Source of the DNA: SPDF01 sp963699825
GTDB taxonomy: Bacteria > Gemmatimonadota > Gemmatimonadetes > Gemmatimonadales > GWC2-71-9
Assembly (NCBI GenBank): GCA_963699825.1
Contig: CAVOVI010000001.1
Coordinates: 62,001 to 126,000 of the forward strand
Length of the DNA stretch: 64,000 nt
Direction: 5' to 3'
The translations under genes were made by a program, and so were the position numbers. The notes beneath the pieces are model-generated. The model had not been told where the DNA came from. It did not search any database and saw only the letters and a program-made list of their open reading frames with translations. Shown here piece after piece: positions 29,511 to 36,605 of this stretch (position 1 is the stretch's first letter; each line of letters opens with the position of its first letter).

Positions 29511-32405
29511 CTACCACCGATAGGGCCCGCAATCTCCACCGCAGACCGACGCCGTCAGTGAGTCGGCCAGCGTCCGCACGGAATCAGCTTCTGCCTGCAA
29601 CGCCGGATCGGGTTTCGAGAGGAATGCGGACGCAAGCGTGTAGGCACGCGCCGCTCGTGCCGAATCACCTGTCGCCAGGCTCAGCTCCCCTTCCAGCAGC
29701 AAGGCGGGCGTCTGGTACGCGGACCCTTCAACGATGAAGCCGAGCCGAGTCGTGAGGGGGAGGCCGAGGTCGGGTCGTCCGCGGTCCCGATAGGCCTGCG
29801 CCAGCAGCAGGTTCCATCGGGTCAGGTCGGTTCGCAGGGTCCCCGCGGGTTCGCTCAGCAGGACGCTGTCGGCCAGTCGCAGCGCGACGAGTCCCGCGGT
29901 TGTGTCATCCAAGGCACGAATCACGTAGGGACAGGTACGTGCGACCGGTTTCCGCCGCAGCGCGGTGTCGTCCTTCCACCGATGCAACACCCTGGCCAGG
30001 CTGTCGGCCACGATCGCCCGTCCCCGGAGTGCATGCCAGGTCCCGAGGTGACACGCCGCCCAGAGGTGTTCGGGCGGTTCGAGTTCGCCGACGCCAGCGA
30101 GCGCCCGTTCCACGACGGAGTTCAGATCTACCCAGCCGTCCGGCAGCGGCAGTCCCATCTCCAGGTCTGCGATCGGCCGGAGCCGAGCTGCGGGGTAGCG
30201 CTCCCCGCGTCGAATTGGCTGGGTCGGATCGAGGGTTCTTCCGCGGTTCAGGCGGTAATGCGCGAGCACGAATCCTTCGCCGCTGCGGAGTGACTCGTCC
30301 AGGGCCGGGTTTGCGCGGAGCAGGACCGCCGCGCTGTCCGCATGACCGAACCCGGCGCCCGCCCGTTGCGACCAGAGGAGCATCCAGACCCAGGTGCGCG
30401 ATGGCCCACTCGGAAGCCGACGCTCGTACCCGGCCAACGCGGCGGAATCTCCCAGGAGCGCGGCTGCCACCCAGGCGAGGTGATCAAAGGCGGCGGTGTC
30501 GGGCGGGTGTGCGGCCAGATAGCGGCGGGCAGTCGCGGAGTCGCGTCGCGTGAACTGAATTTCGGTCAGGTGCCGAGCCGGTTCCGGAAGGGTGCTGTCG
30601 AGTCGTCGTGCGCTGTCCAGCGCGGCCTCGGCCAACCTGAGCGAGTTTGGAATCGCCAGCATCCGCCCGTCGTGCAGCAGGAAATCCCCCAGCAGGAGCC
30701 AGGCCGAGGCGCGATCCGGCGCGCGCAGGGTCGCGTTCCGGAGGGTGGCCAACACCGTGGGGCCATCAACGTGTTCCCGGTAGGTCGCCAGCATCGCGGC
30801 GGCCAGTGCCTGGTCGGCGACGCCCAGCCTGGTGCCCTCCCGCGCCAGGATGCTGTCCGCGAGCACGAGCGCCAGGCGGTGTGGCGTGTTGTCGGGGAGC
30901 CACTGCGAGGCTTCGCGGTATGCGAGCGCGGCCAGCGCGAACGTGCTGTCAATGCGCATGGCAGCGTGGAAATGGCGGACCGCGTCCAGGTATCGCGTGT
31001 CCCGGCGTGCCCCCCACCCGTCCACATACTCCCTGAGCGCCTCGTGCGGATGCGACAGGAGCTGGGGGGACCGCGACTGCTCGCCGAGCAGGCCCACGAG
31101 AAGTTCACCCGCCAGGCGGTGCGCCACCGCGAACGTATCGAGCGAATCGAGGCGCAGGCGTATGACGACCCGCGCCGTTCCGGTGTGTGTCTCGACCAAT
31201 TCTGCGTGCAGTTGGCGCCGGCCGCCGTCATTGATCACCCGTCCCGTCAGGTAGTGCCCGGCACCGACCGACTCGGCGACGTCATCGGCGATGGCCGCGG
31301 ACAATTCCCCCTGTGGCGGGAGCCCGCGGGCGCGGAGCGCCAGGTTCGCCTGCTGTTCCGACACGGTCTGGATCCCCGCAGTCCCCTCCAGCAACGGCCG
31401 CAGGCTGATCGGGAGAGTGGTGGCGAGAGATGCGCCCTCCGTGCTCCCCGCATCCTCTCCATCGGTGAAGGGGAGTATGAGCAGGCGAGAGGGATCGAGC
31501 GGTGGTCTCGGCCTGACGGATGGGAGCTGGGCGACGACGGCAACGATGATGACGGCGAACACGAGGAGAGCAGCCCCGGCTTGCCACCGCCGGTGGTGTC
31601 GCGCGCCCCCATCCGAATGTTCGGCTCCGCTGCTTGACCCCGCGGGCGCGGCACGCCCATTAATGTCGGGGGTCCGCGCCAACGCTGCCTGGCGGATCGC
31701 GTCGGCGAGCTCGACGAGTGCCGCGTCCGGGTGCACCCCCATTTCGGACTGCAGCGCGACCCGGTGCTGGTCGAACAACGCCAGGGCCTCCGCGGGCGCA
31801 TCGGCCCTGGCGAGCCCTGCGATGCTGCGGGCCACCGCCATCGGGTCGAGGAGCGAGTGGCTGCCCGCCAGCCGGAGGTAGTGCGCGGCGCCAGCCAGGT
31901 CTCCGGTCGCCTCGCACTCCTCCGCTTGCCGCCACGCGCTCGCCAGCACCTGCCTCCTCAGCGACTCCCTGACACGCTCCAGCCAATGGTGGAACTCGGG
32001 CGCGTCCGGCAGGTGAAACGCCGGCATCAATTCCCCTGCATAGAGATCACAGGCTCGGCCGTGTTCGTCTTGTGCGACGGCTTGGCGGAACTGTCGCGCG
32101 TCGCAGGGGAGGGCATCGGGTGGGAGCCGCACATCTTCCGAGCCGCGGGTCTCGATGCCAGCCGGGCCGAGATGCTGGCGGACCTGGTACAGCGCCTGGC
32201 TGAGGGAGGATCGGGCGTGGGCCTGGTCGGACTCCGGCCAGAAGAGGGCGGCGAGTTCGTCACGCCTGCACCAGCCGTTTCGATGCGCCAGGAGGAGGTA
32301 CACGGTCAGCGCGGTGAGCTTGGGCTTCGCCAGGAGCTCCCGGGCGTTCATCTCGCCCGGGTCCGCGTCGACATCAATCGTTCCAAGCACGCGCAAGCGC
32401 GCCAT
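29511..32405 (-). CDS. Membrane-anchored BTAD/SARP-type transcriptional activator with TPR sensor
   Basis: A 964-residue protein. Residues 1-90 form an OmpR/SARP-like winged-helix DNA-binding domain (RLRVLGTIDVDA, RRDELAALFWPES, ARSSLSQALYQVRQHLG). About 100-240 is a bacterial transcriptional activation domain (YAGELMPAFHL, EFHHWLERVRESLRRQV). One transmembrane helix lies around residue 270 (LLVFAVIIVAVVAQL). The outer part begins with DPSRLLILPFTDGED, TolB-like, and continues as TPR-like helices to the end. I chose the ATG at 32405 (MARLRVLG) over the longer form at 32456. Such proteins are one-component regulators that may sense the periplasm. The target could be the divergent lipoprotein gene at 32577, by proximity only. 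Confidence 0.8.
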   Translation of the reverse strand: MARLRVLGTIDVDADPGEMNARELLAKPKLTALTVYLLLAHRNGWCRRDELAALFWPESDQAHARSSLSQALYQVRQHLGPAGIETRGSEDVRLPPDALPCDARQFRQAVAQDEHGRACDLYAGELMPAFHLPDAPEFHHWLERVRESLRRQVLASAWRQAEECEATGDLAGAAHYLRLAGSHSLLDPMAVARSIAGLARADAPAEALALFDQHRVALQSEMGVHPDAALVELADAIRQAALARTPDINGRAAPAGSSSGAEHSDGGARHHRRWQAGAALLVFAVIIVAVVAQLPSVRPRPPLDPSRLLILPFTDGEDAGSTEGASLATTLPISLRPLLEGTAGIQTVSEQQANLALRARGLPPQGELSAAIADDVAESVGAGHYLTGRVINDGGRRQLHAELVETHTGTARVVIRLRLDSLDTFAVAHRLAGELLVGLLGEQSRSPQLLSHPHEALREYVDGWGARRDTRYLDAVRHFHAAMRIDSTFALAALAYREASQWLPDNTPHRLALVLADSILAREGTRLGVADQALAAAMLATYREHVDGPTVLATLRNATLRAPDRASAWLLLGDFLLHDGRMLAIPNSLRLAEAALDSARRLDSTLPEPARHLTEIQFTRRDSATARRYLAAHPPDTAAFDHLAWVAAALLGDSAALAGYERRLPSGPSRTWVWMLLWSQRAGAGFGHADSAAVLLRANPALDESLRSGEGFVLAHYRLNRGRTLDPTQPIRRGERYPAARLRPIADLEMGLPLPDGWVDLNSVVERALAGVGELEPPEHLWAACHLGTWHALRGRAIVADSLARVLHRWKDDTALRRKPVARTCPYVIRALDDTTAGLVALRLADSVLLSEPAGTLRTDLTRWNLLLAQAYRDRGRPDLGLPLTTRLGFIVEGSAYQTPALLLEGELSLATGDSARAARAYTLASAFLSKPDPALQAEADSVRTLADSLTASVCGGDCGPYRW

Positions 32406-32576
32406 CGTCGCCCTCCCGTGCTCTGCCAACCCCTTGTTAGGGCAGGAGTTGACCACACTTCAGAGTCGGTTCAGCCCCGCGTGAGAGCCGATCGCCAACC
32501 TACACGTTCCAGCGGCCGCGTCCAGATGGCGGCGGATACTCCACTGGCCGTTTCACTCTTCGCAGGAGACACTCTC
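32406..32576. other. Divergent promoter region between the BTAD regulator and a lipoprotein gene
   Basis: 171 bases with promoters expected for both directions. A GCAGGAGAC ribosome site lies just before the plus-strand ATG at 32577. No clear direct-repeat operator of the SARP type was found by eye. Confidence 0.4.
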
Positions 32577-33194
32577 ATGAAACACCTTTTGCTACGTCCC
32601 AGCTTGATTCTCGTCGCGGCGTTGTCCGCCACATTGGGTCTGGCCGCCTGTACTGACGTTGCCGCACCGACTGCGGAGGCCGCGCCCACTCCAACGACTC
32701 CCACCGCGCCCATGTACGCCTCGACGGGGAGTCAGGAGATCCCGGTCGCGTTTGTTTCGGAGTTTCGCGAGTTCGAATTCCTCGGCACCAGTTCACACGG
32801 TGCCAGCGGCCGGTCCCGCAGCCATTTCTGCCTGGTGTTTTCCGTGCAGGAAGGAGACCTTGAAGGCACGTTGAAGAACTGCTTCTATGCCAGCGATCCG
32901 AGCGAACAGACGGCAAGCAACGGGAAGAATGGATGGTTCACCACCACCAGCCCGGACTACAGCTACTACGAGGTGTGCATGCCGTCCAAGGGCTGGTGCG
33001 GCACCTTCGATGCATTGGTCAGCGCCGGCAAGGTGTACCCGCAGCCGCGCGGAGTCGAATTCATCAACGCCGTGGCGATGGGTGGCGGCGATTTCGAGGG
33101 AATGAAATTGCAGGGGACCGTGTTTGAGTGCGATGACTCGGTTGGAAACCGCGGCTGCTTCGAGGGGACGCTGCTGGTCCCTGGTGGGTCGTAG
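32577..33194 (+). CDS. Cys-rich putative lipoprotein
   Basis: A 205-residue protein with signal and lipobox GLAACTD, then a Thr/Pro/Ala linker and a folded part with seven Cys (SHFCLVFSV, LKNCFYAS, YEVCMPSKGWCGTF, FECDD, NRGCFEG). The spacing suggests extracytoplasmic disulfides. Strong ribosome site (AGGAGAC) before ATG 32577. The family is not recognised. Divergent from the membrane-bound regulator. Confidence 0.65.
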   Translation: MKHLLLRPSLILVAALSATLGLAACTDVAAPTAEAAPTPTTPTAPMYASTGSQEIPVAFVSEFREFEFLGTSSHGASGRSRSHFCLVFSVQEGDLEGTLKNCFYASDPSEQTASNGKNGWFTTTSPDYSYYEVCMPSKGWCGTFDALVSAGKVYPQPRGVEFINAVAMGGGDFEGMKLQGTVFECDDSVGNRGCFEGTLLVPGGS

Positions 33195-33212
33195 ACCTCT
33201 GAATCATGGGTG

Positions 33213-33245
33213 GCGCGTCGGACCGGCGATGTCGGTCCGGCGCGC
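33213..33245. terminator. Strong hairpin between convergent genes
   Basis: A 13-bp stem with one G-U pair (GCGCGTCGGACCG at 33213-33225 with CGGTCCGGCGCGC at 33233-33245) and a 7-base loop. It lies between the stop of the lipoprotein gene and the stop of gltX, so it probably terminates both. No clear U-tract. Confidence 0.6.
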
Positions 33246-33269
33246 TGCGCCGCTCCTGGGTCCTGCGTC

Positions 33270-34691
33270 TCAGCCCTGTGCCATCCCCGCCCGAATCCGC
33301 TTGAGACTCTCCTCCCGACCAATCACCACCAGCAGGTCGTTCACCGGTTCCGACACGGTGGAGCCCGTCAATACCACCCGTACCGGCTGCAGCAGGTCGC
33401 CGAGCTTGGCGCCCTGCGCCTCCGCGAGCGCCTTCACGTCGGCGAGGATCCGTTCGGAGGTCCAGTCGGCCGCGGGAATCGCCTCCAGCGCATTGGCCAC
33501 CAGCGCCAGGTTGGCATCGAAGGCGGGGCCCAGCTTGGCAGCCAGCTTCTCCCCCTTCTCGTCGCGCACCACTCGGCTCGCGTCGAGCCGGACCGCCACC
33601 TGCTCCGCGATGTTGAGGATGGTGCGGGAGCGCGCCTTGACCGAGTCGATCAGCGGCCTGAGGTCGCGGCCGCCGGTTGCGACGCCCATCCGCTCCAGCT
33701 CCCGTACCGTCGGCGGGATGAGCTCGTCGGCGGAGCGCTGCGACAGATACTGCCCGTTCATCCACTCCAGCTTGGCGGTGTCGAAGACCGCCGGCTTCTT
33801 CTGGATCCCCTCGAGCGAGAACGCCTCGATCAGCTCCGCCTCGGACATGATCTCCCGGTCGCCGCCGGGGCTCCAGCCGAGGAGGGCCAGGAAGTTCCGC
33901 ATGGCCGCGGGGAGGATGCCCTTGTCCTGGTAGTCGCCGACCGCCGTGGCGCCGTGGCGCTTCGAGAGCTTCTTGCCGTCGTCACCCAGGATCATCGGCA
34001 CGTGCGCGAAGATCGGCGGCTCGTGTCCGAGGGCCCGGTAGAGGGCGATCTGCTTGGGGGTGTTGGAGACGTGGTCGTCGCCGCGGATGACGTGGGTGAT
34101 CCGCATCTCGATGTCGTCGGAGACCACCGCGAGGTTGTAGATGGGGGTGTTGTCGCTGCGGAGGATGACCAGGTCGTCGAGGTCGTGACCCTGGAAGCTG
34201 ATCCGGCCGTGGACGGCGTCGTCCCAGGCGATTTCTTCCTGCGGCATCCGGAACCGGATGGCGCTGGGTGTGCCTGCCGCGACACGGGCCTCAACCTCGT
34301 CCGCCGGGAGACGTCCGCACCGGCCGTCGTAGCGGAACGCCGCCTTCATGCCGGCCATCGCCTTCCGCTGCGCATCGAGATCGGCCGACGTGCAGAAGCA
34401 GCGGTAGGCCTTCCCTTCGGCGAGGAGCCGCTCGGCATCGGCGCGGTGCCGGTCGCCGTACGCCCCCTGGAAGAGGGGGCCCTCGTCCCACTCGACGCCC
34501 AGCCACCGGAGTCCGTCGAGAATGACCTGGGTGTGGGCCTCCGTGCTCCGCTCGCGGTCGGTGTCCTCGATCCGGAGGACGTGGACGCCACCGACCTTGC
34601 GGGCGTAGAGCCAGTTGAAGAGGGCGGTTCGGGCGCCACCGACGTGGAGATAGCCGGTCGGGGAGGGGGCGAAGCGCACTCGGACGGTCAT
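33270..34691 (-). CDS. gltX: Glutamyl-tRNA synthetase
   Basis: Class Ic aminoacyl-tRNA synthetase of 473 residues, a usual length. The HIGH-type signature is FAPSPTGYLHVGGARTALFN at the N-terminus. A GVEWDEGPLFQ segment and the KMSKS-type loop KKLSKRHGATAVGDY follow. The C-terminal helical anticodon-binding domain is intact. Whether it also charges tRNA-Gln cannot be told from the window. It follows tRNA-Ser(GCT), separated by a terminator. Confidence 0.96.
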   Translation of the reverse strand: MTVRVRFAPSPTGYLHVGGARTALFNWLYARKVGGVHVLRIEDTDRERSTEAHTQVILDGLRWLGVEWDEGPLFQGAYGDRHRADAERLLAEGKAYRCFCTSADLDAQRKAMAGMKAAFRYDGRCGRLPADEVEARVAAGTPSAIRFRMPQEEIAWDDAVHGRISFQGHDLDDLVILRSDNTPIYNLAVVSDDIEMRITHVIRGDDHVSNTPKQIALYRALGHEPPIFAHVPMILGDDGKKLSKRHGATAVGDYQDKGILPAAMRNFLALLGWSPGGDREIMSEAELIEAFSLEGIQKKPAVFDTAKLEWMNGQYLSQRSADELIPPTVRELERMGVATGGRDLRPLIDSVKARSRTILNIAEQVAVRLDASRVVRDEKGEKLAAKLGPAFDANLALVANALEAIPAADWTSERILADVKALAEAQGAKLGDLLQPVRVVLTGSTVSEPVNDLLVVIGREESLKRIRAGMAQG

Positions 34692-34700
34692 CGGGTCACC

Positions 34701-34737
34701 AAGAGGAAAAGGACTGAGGACAGGTATCCTCAGTCCT
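34701..34737 (-). terminator. Intrinsic terminator of tRNA-Ser(GCT)
   Basis: Read on the minus strand, AGGACTGAGGA and TCCTCAGTCCT form an 11-bp stem with a 6-base loop, followed by TTTTCCTCTT. It lies between the tRNA gene and gltX. Confidence 0.8.
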
Positions 34738-34751
34738 CGTTTCTGACTTCA

Positions 34752-34843
34752 CGGAGCGGGGGGGATTCGAACCCCCGATAGAAGCTTTAGACCCCTATGT
34801 CGGTTTAGCAAACCGATGCCTTCAGCCACTCGGCCACCGCTCC
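34752..34843 (-). tRNA. tRNA-Ser (anticodon GCT)
   Basis: A 92-base class II tRNA on the minus strand: acceptor GGAGCGG/CCGCTCC, D-arm GCCGAGTGGCTGAAGGC, anticodon stem-loop CGGTTTGCTAAACCG, a variable arm, and T-arm GGGGGTTCGAATCCCCC. Followed by an intrinsic terminator. Confidence 0.95.
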
Positions 34844-34970
34844 AACGCGCGAGGAAACTGCCACCGGGGAAGGGTTTACGCAACCCCGGCTGGGCTGTGT
34901 GCACCGGGTGGTTCCCCCGGCGTCATAAGGGTATCTTACGACCATCACTTCACCACTCATGGAGCCATTG

Positions 34971-35606
34971 ATGCGCAAGTTCTTGCGTGCGACCGGGCTT
35001 GCCGTGGCGGTCGGGGCGGTCCTCGCCGCCTGCTATCCCGACCGCGCCAGCCAGCCAAACGTCTATGCGTCGGTCACGACCCTGTACGACAGCCTCTTCC
35101 CGTACGACTCGGCCGTCACCTTCTACATGCCGGACAGCGTCGTCCACCTCGGTGGTACCGACAACATCAGTCACGTCTACGACAGCCTGATCCTCGCCCG
35201 CACCGCCCTCAACATGGTGGTCCGGGGCTACACCCAGGTGGCCGATCCTCTCGGGGCCGACCTGACGCTGAACCCCGCCGTCACCGTGAAGAACAACTAC
35301 GTGATTACCGGGGAGGACTGGTGCGATGTCTGGGGCTGGGCCTATCCCTGGCTCTGCAGCGGATGGATTCCCGATTATCCCGACGATGTGGTGGGGTACA
35401 CCTACAGCACCGGTACCATCCTGATCCCCATGGCCAACCTGGCCGACGGCGTGCCGCCGGCCGTGTCCCGGCCTCCGGTCGTCTGGCTCGCCGGTATCAA
35501 TGGCGTGGTGAAGGGGAACTCTTCCAGTGTGCTCGCCAAGGAAATCTCCGACGGCATCGACCAGGCCTTCGACCAGTCCCTTTACATCTTCCGGGTGAAC
35601 CCATGA
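34971..35606 (+). CDS. DUF4136-like putative lipoprotein
   Basis: About 211 residues from ATG 34971 (MRKFLRATGLAV); a start 12 bases upstream is possible. The signal peptide ends in the lipobox VLAACYP. The mature part begins with a Tyr/Ser/Asp-rich beta stretch (VYASVTTLYDSLFPYDSAV) and ends in a helix (SDGIDQAFDQSLYIFRVNP), a layout similar to DUF4136 lipoproteins. It overlaps the beta-barrel gene by 4 bases (ATGA), so the two are probably made together at the outer membrane. Confidence 0.7.
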   Translation: MRKFLRATGLAVAVGAVLAACYPDRASQPNVYASVTTLYDSLFPYDSAVTFYMPDSVVHLGGTDNISHVYDSLILARTALNMVVRGYTQVADPLGADLTLNPAVTVKNNYVITGEDWCDVWGWAYPWLCSGWIPDYPDDVVGYTYSTGTILIPMANLADGVPPAVSRPPVVWLAGINGVVKGNSSSVLAKEISDGIDQAFDQSLYIFRVNP

Positions 35607-36217
35607 ACCCCCGTCTCCGTGTCGCGGCGCTCTTCGTCGCCCTCGGCCTGGCCGGGGCCGCGCCCGCCAGCGCCCAGGTGCTCGGCGGCCTGACCTACTC
35701 CTGGTCCTCGCCGGTGGGGGATCTCTCCCGCGACTTCATCAGCAACGACAGCTGGCTCTCGTTCAGCGTTGAAGGCCGGCGGTTCATCAATCCGAACGCC
35801 ACCATCGGCGTCTCGCTCGGCTACACGGCCTTCTACGAGACGACGACCGACGCGATCTTCTTCCCCGGTGGCACGGTGTCGGGCGAACAGTACCGGTCCC
35901 TCAATGTCTTCCCCCTGATGGCGACGGGCCATCTCTACAGCAAGGCGGGGGGGAGAATCCAGACCTATATCGGCCTGGGCGTCGGTGTGTTCTACATGAA
36001 ACAGCTGATGGACATCGGGCCGGGGACTGTCGAGACGACAAACTGGATCATGGGGTTCGTCCCTGAGCTCGGGTTCATTCTGAACAAGGGTGCGAATACC
36101 GAGTTCGCCATCTTCGGCAAGTACAACTATCCCGCCAACGCCGGGAAATTCCTCGGCGGGGAATCGGCGTCCTACCAGTACTTCAGCGTCGGGCTGTCGT
36201 TCATGGGCCGCCGCTAG
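35603..36217 (+). CDS. Outer-membrane beta-barrel protein
   Basis: A 204-residue protein with a cleavable signal peptide (ending ASAQ) and alternating amphipathic strands (SWLSFSVEGRRFI, ATIGVSLGYTAFYE, IQTYIGLGVGVFYM, AIFGKYNY) ending in YQYFSVGLSFMGRR. The small-barrel (OmpW/OmpA-like) profile is clear, although I cannot name the family. It is translationally coupled to the lipoprotein before it and followed by a strong terminator. Confidence 0.8.
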   Translation: MNPRLRVAALFVALGLAGAAPASAQVLGGLTYSWSSPVGDLSRDFISNDSWLSFSVEGRRFINPNATIGVSLGYTAFYETTTDAIFFPGGTVSGEQYRSLNVFPLMATGHLYSKAGGRIQTYIGLGVGVFYMKQLMDIGPGTVETTNWIMGFVPELGFILNKGANTEFAIFGKYNYPANAGKFLGGESASYQYFSVGLSFMGRR

Positions 36218-36241
36218 GCACCCCGGACCCCCCAACGGGGC

Positions 36242-36303
36242 GAGGGCGGGGAGGACGACGGGGCAGAAAGCCCCTGCCGTCCCCTCCGCCCTCTTCTTTT
36301 TCT
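36242..36303 (+). terminator. Long intrinsic terminator after the beta-barrel gene
   Basis: A long GC stem: GAGGGCGGGGA and following bases pair with the complementary strand segment ending at 36293, around an AGAAA-type loop. It is followed by TTCTTTTTCT (36294-36303). Confidence 0.85.
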
Positions 36304-36313
36304 GCACTTTCAA

Positions 36314-36400
36314 CGGCGTGGGTGAGATTCGAACTCACGGAACCGTTGCCGGTTCGGCGGTTTTCAAGACCGCTGCCTTAAACCACTCGGCCACCACGCC
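36314..36400 (-). tRNA. tRNA-Ser (anticodon TGA)
   Basis: An 87-base class II tRNA on the minus strand: acceptor GGCGTGG/CCACGCC, D-arm GCCGAGTGGTTTAAGGC, anticodon loop CTTGAAA inside GCGGT/ACCGC stems, a variable arm, and T-arm GTGAGTTCGAATCTCAC. Confidence 0.95.
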
Positions 36401-36605
36401 TTACCATAGCGGGAAGGGTCCGACACCGCGATACCTGCCCACTTCGAAAGCGGCCATGGATCAGACCGAGGGGGAGACTACGAGCTGGACGGAATGGATG
36501 GGACTTCGGGGAGGATGGCGAAAGGTCGGGCGAGCAGCTCTCGCTGCAGCCCGACCCCTCTATAGAGATTGCTTCGGCCGCTGCGCGGCCTCGCAATGAC
36601 AGAAA
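36401..36605. other. Spacer between tRNA-Ser and the DUF2723 gene
   Basis: 205 bases holding the promoter side of tRNA-Ser(TGA) and the 3' end of the minus-strand DUF2723 gene. Apart from the REP-like palindrome at its right end (36565-36602) nothing is recognised. Confidence 0.4.
36565..36602. repeat. REP-like palindrome (ATTGC...GCAAT type)
   Basis: Outer arms GAGATTGC and GCAATGAC surround a GC-rich inner palindrome (CGGCCGCTGCGCGGCC). This is the layout of a dispersed intergenic repeat seen in many bacterial phyla. It lies directly after the stop codon of the DUF2723 gene. Confidence 0.55.
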
